Assembly: GCF_006439355.1 (NCBI RefSeq)
Contig: NZ_VFTG01000002.1
Coordinates: 248,001-312,000, forward strand
Direction: 5' to 3'
From: Mesorhizobium sp. B4-1-3
Lineage (GTDB): Bacteria; Pseudomonadota; Alphaproteobacteria; Rhizobiales; Rhizobiaceae
DNA length: 64,000 nt
Shown in pieces: positions 18,181 through 26,057 of this stretch. The translations under genes were made by a program, and so were the position numbers. The notes beneath the pieces are model-generated. The model was not told the DNA's origin. It worked only from the letters and a program-made list of their open reading frames with translations, and did no database searches. Within the stretch, counting starts at the first letter, position 1; the number at the start of each line of letters is the position of its first letter.

Positions 18181-21100
18181 ATGAAATTTTCGCGCCTTCG
18201 CCTCCTCGGTTTCAAATCCTTTGTCGAGCCCGGCGAGTTCGTCATCGAACGCGGGCTGACCGGCATTGTCGGGCCGAACGGTTGCGGCAAGTCGAACCTC
18301 GTCGAAGCTCTGCGCTGGGTGATGGGCGAAAGCTCCTACAAGAACATGCGCGCGTCCGGCATGGACGACGTGATCTTCTCCGGCTCCGGCGCCCGCCCGG
18401 CACGCAACACCGCCGAAGTCACGCTTTTCCTCGACAATACCGACCGCACCGCGCCCGCCGCCTTTAACGACGCCGACGAATTGCAGGTCTCGCGCCGCAT
18501 CGAGCGCGAGGCCGGCTCGCTCTACCGCATCAACGGCAAGGAAGCGCGCGCCAAGGACGTGCAGCTTCTGTTCGCCGACCAGTCGACCGGCGCGCGCTCG
18601 CCTTCCATGGTCGGCCAGGGCCGCATCGGCGAGCTGATCCAGGCCAAGCCCCAGGCGCGCCGCGCGCTGCTGGAAGAAGCCTCCGGCATCTCCGGCCTGC
18701 ATACGCGCCGACATGAGGCCGAGCTCCGGCTGAAGGGCGCCGAGCAGAACCTCGAACGGCTGGACGACGTCGTCGGCGAGCTGGAAGGCCAGATCGATAG
18801 CCTGAAGCGCCAGGCGCGCCAGGCCTCGCGCTTCAAGAACCTGTCGGCCGATATCCGCAAGGCGGAAGCGACGCTTCTGCATCTGCGCTGGACGCTGGCC
18901 AAGACCCAGGAAGGCGAGGCGCGTTCGGCGCTCGCCATCGCCACCACGCTGGTCGGCGACCGCGCCGCCGCCCAGATGGCGGCGGCCAGGGAACAAGGGA
19001 TCGCCGCGCACCGGCTGCCGGATCTGCGCGACGCGGAAGCCGCCGCCGCGGCCGCCTTCCAGCGGCTGTCGATTGCCAAGACCCAGATCGAGGAAGAGGC
19101 CGGCCGCATCCGCGCGCGCCAGACCGAGCTCGAACGCCGCCTGCAGCAGCTCGACGCCGACATCGCCCGCGAGGAACGGATGGTGCGCGACAATGCCGAC
19201 GTCCTCGAGCGCCTGCGCGCCGAGGAAGCCGAGCTCAACTCGGACAATGCGGGCGCAGCCGAGCGCGAGGCGACCACGCGCGCCGCTTTCGAACAGGCCG
19301 GCGCGACGCTCTCGCAAAGCGAGGCAAAGCTTGCCGCGCTGACCGCCGAGCGCGCCGAGGCGGCCGCCTCGCGCCATCAGATCGAGCGCACGCTGCGCGA
19401 GACCGCCGAGCGCCGCGACCGTTTCGCCCGCCAGCTCGCCGACGTCGATCGCGAGCTTTCCGACGTCGTCGCGCGCATTGCCGGCCTGCCCGATCCGGCC
19501 GAGAAGCGGCTTCTGGTCGAGGATGCGCTTGCCCGGCTGGAAGAGAGCGAGGCCGGCATTATTGCCGCCGAGCAGGCCGTCGCCGAGGCGCGCGCGGCCG
19601 AAAGCGCCGCCCGGCCGCCGCTGCAGGACGCCAGGGCGGAACTGGCGCGCATCGAGACGGAAGCGCGTACGCTGGCGAAGATCCTCAACGCCACCAGCGG
19701 CGGCGATCTTTTCCCGTCGGTGCTTGAGCAGATCAGCGTCGAGCGCGGCTACGAAACCGCGCTGGGAGCGGCCTTGGGCGAGGACCTCGATGTCCCGCTC
19801 GACCGCAGCGCTCCTGTCCATTGGGGCGAAAGCGCGATCCAGCCTGGAGATGCGGCGCTCCCCGAAGGCGTGAAGAGCCTTGCCAGCGTCGTGCGCGCGC
19901 CGGCGCAGCTTGCGCGCCGCCTCGCCCAGATCGGCATCGTCGATGCCGCCGACGGCCGCCGCCTTCAAGCGCTGTTGGCGCCCGGCCAGCGGCTGGTGAG
20001 CCGCGATGGAGCGTTGTGGCGCTGGGATGGCCTGACCGCGAGCGCCGACGCCCCGACCGCCGCCGCCCAGCGGCTGGCGCAGAAGAACCGCTTGGCCGAG
20101 CTCGATGCCGAAGCCGTGCAGGCGACGCGCGTCGTGCGTGAGGCGGAGGAAGCGCTGGCGCGCGCCGAACAGGCGATGCGCCAGGCAAGCGAGGCCGAGC
20201 GCAATGCGCGCCAGGCCGGACGCGAGGCCCAGCATGCGCTGGATGCCGCCCGCAACGCGCTGGCCGAGGCGGAGAAGGCCGGCGGCGAGCTGGTGAGCCG
20301 CCGCGCAGCCCTGGACGAAGCCCGGGCTCGCATCGTCGAAAGCCATGAGGAGACGCAGGCCGCCTTCCTCGAAGCCGAGGAGATGCTGAAGGACGCGCCC
20401 GATCTCGGCGATCTCCAACTGCAGCTCGAACAGGCTTCCGCCAATGTCGCGCGCGACCGCGCCACGCTTGCCGATGCGCGCGCCGTGCATGAAGGGCTGC
20501 GCCGCGAGGCCGAGGCGCGCATGCGCCGGTTGGACGCCATCGGCGCCGAGCGCAGGAATTGGGTCGAGCGCGCCGAAAACGCCTCGACGCAGATCGCCGC
20601 TCTCGGCGAGCGCAAGGCCGAGGCCGAAGCCGAGCGCGAGCGGCTGGCCGACGCGCCGGACGAGATCGACGCCAAGCGCCGCGCGCTCTTGACCCAGCTT
20701 TCCGAAGCCGAAGCGCTGCGCCAGGCAGCAGGCGACCGCCTGCAGGAAGCGGAAAACCAGCAGGCAGAGCTGGATAAGGCCGCGACCGCCGCCATCCAGT
20801 CGCTCGCCGAGGCGCGCGAAACCCGCGTCCGGGCCGAGGAGCGGCTCACCGCCGCCGACGAGCGTCGCGCCGAAGTCGAGGCGCGCATCCAGGAAGCGCT
20901 GAACACGCCGCCGCATCTCGTCATCAAGCATACCGGCCTCGAAGCCGACGATCCGATGCCCGACATGGGCGAGATCGAACGCCAACTCGACCGGCTGAAG
21001 ATCGAGCGCGAGCGGCTGGGCGCCGTCAATCTGCGCGCCGAGGAAGAGCAGAAGGAATTGTCCGAGCGGCTTGAGACCATCGTTTCCGAGCGCGAGGACA

Positions 21101-21642
21101 TCATCGAGGCGATCAGAAAACTGCGCCAGGCCATCCAGAGCCTCAACCGCGAGGGCCGTGAGCGGCTACTGGCGGCCTTCGAGGTGGTCAACGGCCATTT
21201 CCAGCGGCTGTTCTCGCACCTGTTCGGCGGCGGCACGGCCGAATTGCAACTCATCGAGTCCGAAGACCCGCTGGAAGCGGGCCTTGAAATCCTCGCCCGC
21301 CCGCCCGGCAAGAAGCCGCAGACCATGACGCTGCTGTCCGGCGGCGAGCAGGCGCTGACGGCGATGTCGCTGATCTTCGCCGTGTTTCTCACCAATCCGG
21401 CGCCGATCTGCGTGCTCGACGAGGTCGACGCGCCGCTCGACGATCACAATGTCGAGCGCTTCTGCAATTTGATGGAAGAGATGGCGAAGACGACCGAAAC
21501 GCGCTTCGTCATCATCACCCACAATCCGATCACCATGGCGCGCATGGACCGGCTGTTCGGCGTCACCATGGCCGAGCAGGGCGTCAGCCAACTGGTCTCG
21601 GTCGACCTGCAGGCCGCCGAGGCGATGCGCGAGGCGAGCTGA
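18181..21642 (+). CDS. smc: Chromosome segregation protein SMC
   Basis: A 1153-residue structural-maintenance-of-chromosomes ATPase. Walker A is GPNGCGKSNLVEAL (about residue 31), followed by long coiled coil rich in Glu, Arg and Ala. A hinge domain lies around 500-630, then the returning coil. The signature LLSGGEQALTAMSL and Walker B PICVLDEVDAPLDDHNV lie near the C-terminus. An AGGAAGG ribosome site lies six bases before ATG. The length is normal. It acts with ScpA/ScpB to condense and separate the nucleoid. Very long antisense frames on the minus strand are shadows of its biased codons. Confidence 0.97.
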   Translation: MKFSRLRLLGFKSFVEPGEFVIERGLTGIVGPNGCGKSNLVEALRWVMGESSYKNMRASGMDDVIFSGSGARPARNTAEVTLFLDNTDRTAPAAFNDADELQVSRRIEREAGSLYRINGKEARAKDVQLLFADQSTGARSPSMVGQGRIGELIQAKPQARRALLEEASGISGLHTRRHEAELRLKGAEQNLERLDDVVGELEGQIDSLKRQARQASRFKNLSADIRKAEATLLHLRWTLAKTQEGEARSALAIATTLVGDRAAAQMAAAREQGIAAHRLPDLRDAEAAAAAAFQRLSIAKTQIEEEAGRIRARQTELERRLQQLDADIAREERMVRDNADVLERLRAEEAELNSDNAGAAEREATTRAAFEQAGATLSQSEAKLAALTAERAEAAASRHQIERTLRETAERRDRFARQLADVDRELSDVVARIAGLPDPAEKRLLVEDALARLEESEAGIIAAEQAVAEARAAESAARPPLQDARAELARIETEARTLAKILNATSGGDLFPSVLEQISVERGYETALGAALGEDLDVPLDRSAPVHWGESAIQPGDAALPEGVKSLASVVRAPAQLARRLAQIGIVDAADGRRLQALLAPGQRLVSRDGALWRWDGLTASADAPTAAAQRLAQKNRLAELDAEAVQATRVVREAEEALARAEQAMRQASEAERNARQAGREAQHALDAARNALAEAEKAGGELVSRRAALDEARARIVESHEETQAAFLEAEEMLKDAPDLGDLQLQLEQASANVARDRATLADARAVHEGLRREAEARMRRLDAIGAERRNWVERAENASTQIAALGERKAEAEAERERLADAPDEIDAKRRALLTQLSEAEALRQAAGDRLQEAENQQAELDKAATAAIQSLAEARETRVRAEERLTAADERRAEVEARIQEALNTPPHLVIKHTGLEADDPMPDMGEIERQLDRLKIERERLGAVNLRAEEEQKELSERLETIVSEREDIIEAIRKLRQAIQSLNREGRERLLAAFEVVNGHFQRLFSHLFGGGTAELQLIESEDPLEAGLEILARPPGKKPQTMTLLSGGEQALTAMSLIFAVFLTNPAPICVLDEVDAPLDDHNVERFCNLMEEMAKTTETRFVIITHNPITMARMDRLFGVTMAEQGVSQLVSVDLQAAEAMREAS

Positions 21643-21655
21643 GCTCGCCTTTCTC

Positions 21656-21675
21656 AGGATTGCACGACCAATCCT
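21656..21675. terminator. Hairpin between convergent smc and HAD-ATPase genes
   Basis: AGGATTG pairs with CAATCCT around a six-base loop and is followed on the plus strand by ACTTTT. It sits 13 bases after the smc stop and overlaps the last base pairs of the converging gene's end. Confidence 0.4.
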
Positions 21676-23386
21676 ACTTTTCCGGAGCGGTCGCCGGCGC
21701 CGTATACCTGCGTCGCACGGCCTCGATCACCAGCTTGCGGCTCTCCTCGGCCGACAAGGACTTGTTCTTCTCCGCCTCCGCCGTTTCCCGGGCGAGGTCC
21801 TTGTCCCTGATCTGCTGGCGGAACCATTTGGAATAGTCGCCGGCGCGCAAATGGTGCTCCCATGTCTTGTCATCGATGCCTTCCGCCATCTGCGCAAAGA
21901 TGATGAGATTATGGGCCCTGAGGTTCATCGCCTTCTTCGGCCCGGTGAAATAGAAGCTGCCCGCCTCGTCGAGCTCGCCTTCGGCATATTTGCGGCTGTG
22001 CCGCTTCAGCGACTGGTCGGGCTCGATCGCCTTGACCGTGATCGGCTTCTTGCCGTCGTGCGGGCGCCAGAACAGCACCCGGTCGCCCTTGGGCGATGGA
22101 ATGTCCTTTGGCGCCTGGAGCCCTGTTTCCTTGCAGAAGGTCCTGATGACGCCCTTCGCCTTGGGCCCAAGCGCGATCACCGCCGTCACGAGGCCGAGAG
22201 CATCGGTCGAGATGGCTTCGGGATGGACGGTGATCAGCACAGTGCCGGGCAGTTCGATCGACAGCACCGAACGCGTATCCCCGCGTCGCTGGGGCATCAA
22301 ATGATGCGCTTCGTCGATGATCAGCCAGTGCGGCCTTGCCGTGCGGTAGCGGACGTTGCCGAGGCCGGGCAGCAATTCGGCGAAGAAATCGGGCCGCTCG
22401 TCGACCTTCAGCGCCAGGCCGTTGACCACGATGTTGGTCTGCGGTTTCTCGATCAGTTCCAGCAACTGTTCCTTGTTCGGCGCGGTCGAGCCGTTGCCCA
22501 GCGGCACCGCGCCTTTCAGTCCGTCATAGTCGCCCTCGGGGTCGAAAATGCAGAATTGCAGACCCTTTTCGACCAGCCGCTCGGTGAGCGCCGTGGCTAA
22601 GGTCGATTTGCCGATGCCCGAGCTTCCGGCGATCAGCACCGTTTCCATCGGCGACAGATAAATGTCCTTGCCGCGCGAGGTTCCGAGCAACACACCGCCC
22701 AAACGTTTCTTGGCCAGCAGGTAATCGTGCTTAATCAGTCTGCGGATCAGCTCCTCCACGCCCTTGCCGCGCGCCTCCTTGGTGACGAGGTCGGCGGTTT
22801 CCTTGACGGCGGGCAATGCGTTGGCCACCGCAACGCTGCAGCCAGAGGCCCTGAGGAAAGCGTGGTCGTTTTCGGCATCACCGACTGCCACGACATTATG
22901 CGGTGACAGTTTCAGGTCGTCGAGCGCCGCCGCCAACCCGGTCGCCTTGTTGATGCCGGAAGGGAGGATCATCACCGCGCCCTTGTTGAAGATGATCTCC
23001 AGCTCCAGGCCGAGCTTCTTGATGACGTCGAGCACAGTGGCCTGATGCGGTTCCCATGTGGCGACGATCGAGCGGCCGACCGACAGCGGCTTCACGCCGC
23101 GCTTCTTCAGCCTGTCGACGAGATCCGCGGAAGGCGAGGGCGAGATCGTGCGCTCCTCCTCGCTGGCCGGCGTGTAGATCAGCGCGCCGTTCTCGGCCAC
23201 GACCTTGTCGAACAGGGAAAGTTCGGGAAACACCTCCTTGAGATCGGGCAGCTCGCGCCCGGTGACCAGGATGAGCTTTCGCCCGGATTTCTTCAGCTTC
23301 TCCAGGGCCGAGATCGTGCTCGCGGTGACCAGGCCGTCATGCGCCAGCGTGCCGTCATAGTCGGTGGCCAGTGCCATGAAATACAT
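21674..23386 (-). CDS. Fusion of a Cof-type HAD phosphatase and a HerA/DUF87-like P-loop ATPase
   Basis: A 570-residue protein. Residues 1-205 are a subclass IIB HAD phosphatase: ALATDYDGTLAHDG (both Asp), LVTGRE, LPSGINKATGL, and VAVGDAENDHAFL. After a short linker, an ATPase domain follows with Walker A GSSGIGKSTL (about 249-261), Walker B HWLIIDEAHHLMP (about 352-363) and a TVHPEAIS-like sensor. The ATPase resembles DUF87/HerA-type ATPases; the C-terminus is charged and helical. The start at ATG 23386 follows a GGAGAGG ribosome site, and the frame upstream is not conserved-looking. No nearby partner gene identifies the substrate. The domain calls are good; the role is unknown. Confidence 0.85.
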   Translation of the reverse strand: MYFMALATDYDGTLAHDGLVTASTISALEKLKKSGRKLILVTGRELPDLKEVFPELSLFDKVVAENGALIYTPASEEERTISPSPSADLVDRLKKRGVKPLSVGRSIVATWEPHQATVLDVIKKLGLELEIIFNKGAVMILPSGINKATGLAAALDDLKLSPHNVVAVGDAENDHAFLRASGCSVAVANALPAVKETADLVTKEARGKGVEELIRRLIKHDYLLAKKRLGGVLLGTSRGKDIYLSPMETVLIAGSSGIGKSTLATALTERLVEKGLQFCIFDPEGDYDGLKGAVPLGNGSTAPNKEQLLELIEKPQTNIVVNGLALKVDERPDFFAELLPGLGNVRYRTARPHWLIIDEAHHLMPQRRGDTRSVLSIELPGTVLITVHPEAISTDALGLVTAVIALGPKAKGVIRTFCKETGLQAPKDIPSPKGDRVLFWRPHDGKKPITVKAIEPDQSLKRHSRKYAEGELDEAGSFYFTGPKKAMNLRAHNLIIFAQMAEGIDDKTWEHHLRAGDYSKWFRQQIRDKDLARETAEAEKNKSLSAEESRKLVIEAVRRRYTAPATAPEK

Positions 23387-23674
23387 CGGTTGAACCTCTC
23401 CGCTGGCTGTTGTGTCCGTCCGTCTGCAACGAACAACGCCTGCCGCCGGAAAAGGTTTAGGCTGACGATAAGTCGCGGATTTGGGCATCGACTTTCCCGA
23501 TTTTCGGAAGAATGTCGGGCCGCTTTGAGCCGCTAAACAGGTTTTTCGACAAGATGAGCCTAAGGCATGCCTGCGGCGCGCTGCCCTGTGGGACGAGGCG
23601 GAGCAAAGCCGATCGGCCGCCGAAGAGCCTAATCCAGGCTTGCCGCGCGGCAACGTCTTCGCTACTGCCATTGC

Positions 23675-24598
23675 ATGGCGACGCACGAACTCATCAACAC
23701 TATTTGGCACAATGTTCTCGGCACGGTCGCGCCGGTGCTCACAATTGCATCCGGCGATGTCGTGACGACGGAAACCCTGGATGCTCGGGGCTTCGACAAG
23801 AACGGTGTGCAGCGGGCCCGAGGACCAAACCCGATGAACGGGCCGATCTTCGTGAAGGGAGCCGAACCTGGCGATGCGCTCCGCGTGGACATCCTGCGCA
23901 TGGACCCGATCCGCTCTTCCGGCTGGACGATCTCGTCCTTGGCCGCGAATGTTATCGATCCGGAGGCTGCCCGCGATCTGCCGGTAAGGGACAAAGTCAC
24001 CTGGCGGATCGACCTCGAATCGCGAACGGTGATGCTGGAGGAGCCGCCGCCAGGCCTTGAACGGTTCATTTTGCCGGTTGAGCCGATGATCGGCTGCTTT
24101 GGCGTGGCGCCATCAATGGGCCAGGCTTTCTCCACTGCGACAAGCGCGGAGAATGGCGGTAACATGGATTACCGCGGGTTTCGGCCCGGCGCGACCGTTT
24201 GGTTTCCTGTTGCCACAGAGGGAGCGCTCTTCTTCGCAGGCGATTGCCATGCGGCGCAGGGCGATGGGGAGATCGTCGGAACCGGTATCGAAACCTGCTT
24301 TGAGGTTGAGCTTCGCTTGACCGTGGAGAAAAACAGGCGGCTGGTGTGGCCTCGCGGTGAGAACGAAACCCATATTTTCTCTATGGGCAACGCGCGGCCG
24401 CTTGATCAGGCCCTGCAGCATGCGACAACGGATATGCTCAACTGGTTGACCAGCGACTATGGCTTGTCCGCCGAAGCAGCATCTCATCTGATGGGCCAAG
24501 TTGTCCGGTATCACGTCGGCAACGTCTTTGACCCTGCCTACACGATGGTTTGCCTTATCGAAAAGCGGTGGCTAACGAAGCCAGCCTCTGCCGGCTGA
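23675..24598 (+). CDS. Acetamidase/formamidase family protein
   Basis: A 307-residue protein of the FmdA/AmdA family of amide hydrolases, which release ammonia from formamide or acetamide. Family landmarks are GPNPMNGPIFVKGAEPGDALRV, EPMIGCFGVAP, GGNMDYRGFRPGATVWFPV and FFAGDCHAAQGDGEIVGTGIE with likely metal-binding Asp/His. The length is normal. It stands alone between the divergent HAD-ATPase gene (288 bases between starts, nothing recognisable in that gap) and tRNA-Gln. The exact amide is not predictable. Confidence 0.92.
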   Translation: MATHELINTIWHNVLGTVAPVLTIASGDVVTTETLDARGFDKNGVQRARGPNPMNGPIFVKGAEPGDALRVDILRMDPIRSSGWTISSLAANVIDPEAARDLPVRDKVTWRIDLESRTVMLEEPPPGLERFILPVEPMIGCFGVAPSMGQAFSTATSAENGGNMDYRGFRPGATVWFPVATEGALFFAGDCHAAQGDGEIVGTGIETCFEVELRLTVEKNRRLVWPRGENETHIFSMGNARPLDQALQHATTDMLNWLTSDYGLSAEAASHLMGQVVRYHVGNVFDPAYTMVCLIEKRWLTKPASAG

Positions 24599-24600
24599 CG

Positions 24601-24685
24601 GGCAAAGGCAGGAAAGAACGCCTTCCGTCCGGTCAGAACAAAGAGATAGGGCGGCTCGCCGTTCCATGACGAGGTGAAACATAGT
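24601..24685. repeat. Degenerate copy of mosaic repeat family A
   Basis: CCTTCCGTCCGG, then AACAAAGAGATAGGGCGG, CTCGCCGTTCC and GAGGTGAAACA follow the same order as the other family A copies, but the outer GAGCAATTCC arm is missing and the inner stem has decayed. It begins two bases after the formamidase stop. Confidence 0.55.
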
Positions 24686-24714
24686 CTGGCTGGCCAGATT
24701 CGCGTGATGGCGGT

Positions 24715-24789
24715 TGGCTGGGGCGCCAGGATTCGAACCTGGGAATGTCGGTACCAAAAACCGATGCCTTACCACTTGGCGACGCCCCA
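24715..24789 (-). tRNA. tRNA-Gln (anticodon UUG)
   Basis: Read on the minus strand, the 75-base gene folds as a full cloverleaf: acceptor TGGGGCG / CGCCCCA, D arm with AGTGGTAAGGC, anticodon stem TCGGT / ACCGA with TTG at 34-36, T arm with GGTTCGAATCC. A discriminator G and an encoded CCA end follow. A good promoter lies upstream (24819-24847). Confidence 0.97.
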
Positions 24790-24818
24790 GCAGGCGGGCC
24801 GTGCCCGCTGCGCGCGGC

Positions 24819-24847
24819 CTTATAGGACGAGCCGGTGGAAAGCTCAA
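24819..24847 (-). promoter_or_regulatory. Sigma-70-type promoter of tRNA-Gln
   Basis: On the minus strand, TTGAGC (-35, 24847-24842) and TATAAG (-10, 24824-24819) are separated by exactly 17 bases, about 30 bases before the tRNA 5' end. Confidence 0.65.
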
Positions 24848-25005
24848 TGCAGGAGATCAACTAAAATCGGCGGCGATGCGGGCCGCCATTCCGGCCGGTT
24901 CGTCGCCCATCGCTGGCGGTGGAGAGCAATCCGCACGCGCTGCGTGGCAGTTCGCGGTTGTGCTGGCACGCGGCGGTTCACCTCAGGCTCTCAGGAAGCA
25001 GGCGA

Positions 25006-25378
25006 TCATCCTACCTGCGCCCTGGCCACGCGCGCGCGGCAATCCTCCAGGACGGCCGCAAGCGTATCTTCGAAGGGATGCTCCGGCGCCCAGCCGAGCA
25101 AGGTCCGGGCGCGGGTCGCATCGCCGACGATGCACGGCAGGTCACTTGGTCGCAGCCGCAGCGGATCCTGCTCCATGACGATCTCGGCGCTGCTTTGCGC
25201 GAGCAGCAGATCGAGCACGTCTCCCATCCGCCAGGACACTCCGGATGCAATGTTGAAAATGGTGTTCGGCGCAAGGTCGCGGCTGTTCAGGACCGTGCGG
25301 GCATAGGCGTCGGCGATGTCGCGCACATCCAGGAAGTCGCGCCTTGCGTCGACGTTGCCGACGCGGAAGCCACCCCGA
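25006..25378 (-). pseudogene. 3' remnant of a GDP-4-dehydro-6-deoxy-D-mannose reductase-like (SDR) gene
   Basis: About 124 residues match only the C-terminal third of the extended SDR reductases of the RMD/GDP-sugar type: RVGNVDARRDFLDVRDIADA, then NIASGVSWRMGDVLDLLL and ARTLLGWAPEHPFEDTLAAV. The Rossmann N-terminus (GxxGxxG) and the YxxxK catalytic site are missing. Upstream in the same frame lies only the antisense of the VOC gene, so the open frame to 25734 is not real. The remnant suggests an earlier GDP-mannose-derived sugar locus here, near tRNA-Gln. The family call rests on a short segment. Confidence 0.7.
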
Positions 25379-25498
25379 ACACCGCTTGAGCCGAATTTCA
25401 TCAGTCCGTTTTTACTGTTGGAGGTGCTGCCGTTCACTGGAATGAGCCCGGCTGCCCCCTGGCTGTCAACAGCAAAACAACCTGAAATCGCGACTTCC

Positions 25499-25843
25499 CT
25501 AATGTCCCCAAACGGCAAGTTCGTTGCCGGCTGGATCGGTGAAGTGGAATCGCCTGCCGCCCGGGAAAGAAAAGATCGGCTTGACGACGGTGCCGCCGGC
25601 ACCCTCGACCGCGTCCAGCGTTTCCTCGAGATTTTTGGAGTAGATGACCGGGAGCGGCTTGGCCGGCGCTTCGCCGGCATCTGCCTGGAAGCCGCCGTCG
25701 AGGCCTTCGGCAAAGGCGGAATAGGTCGGGCCATAATCGGTGAACGACCATGAAAACGCGGCGCTGTAGAAGGACTTGACGCTGTCCAGCCTGCCGCCCG
25801 TCGCCGGCAGTTCCAGATAGTCGAGTTTTCCGTTGAGTTTCAT
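25499..25843 (-). CDS. VOC (glyoxalase/bleomycin-resistance) family protein
   Basis: A 114-residue single-module VOC protein: KLDYLELPATGG at the N-terminus, SFYSAAFSWSFTDYGPTYSAF, and a C-terminal FHFTDPAGNELAVWGH with the Glu that binds metal in active members. The family includes isomerases, dioxygenases and antibiotic-binding proteins; the role here is unknown. ATG 25843 is preceded by a GTGGAG stretch. Between its stop and the reductase remnant lies about 120 bases with no recognisable content. Confidence 0.85.
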   Translation of the reverse strand: MKLNGKLDYLELPATGGRLDSVKSFYSAAFSWSFTDYGPTYSAFAEGLDGGFQADAGEAPAKPLPVIYSKNLEETLDAVEGAGGTVVKPIFSFPGGRRFHFTDPAGNELAVWGH

Positions 25844-25905
25844 CCCGCTACTCCACCATGTTCCCGTTATGTTCTATATTGCTATGGCCGCTCCGGCAAG
25901 TCTTT

Positions 25906-25934
25906 TTGACGCAGCTTTGCTTAATCGATTGTAG
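25906..25934 (+). promoter_or_regulatory. Possible promoter of ppdK
   Basis: TTGACG (25906-25911) is followed after 17 bases by TTGTAG. The -35 box is good and the -10 box is weak. It would give a leader of about 115 bases. Nothing else stands out in the 214-base gap before ppdK. Confidence 0.3.
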
Positions 25935-26057
25935 TGGCGGCAAGGGCCGGTCGGTGCCTTGCCTTTCGCACTGCAGCATCCTATCGCTCGGATCGCGAAG
26001 GCGGGGAACCTGGCCGTGGCCCGGCTGTTTCTATCTTCCACGAACTGGAGGGCAAGC

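Noticed and set aside
17266..20985. A 1239-codon open frame on the minus strand, opposite smc
   Set aside because: It mirrors the codon bias of smc, has low-complexity Leu/Gly/Arg content and no start context; smc on the plus strand has all SMC motifs.
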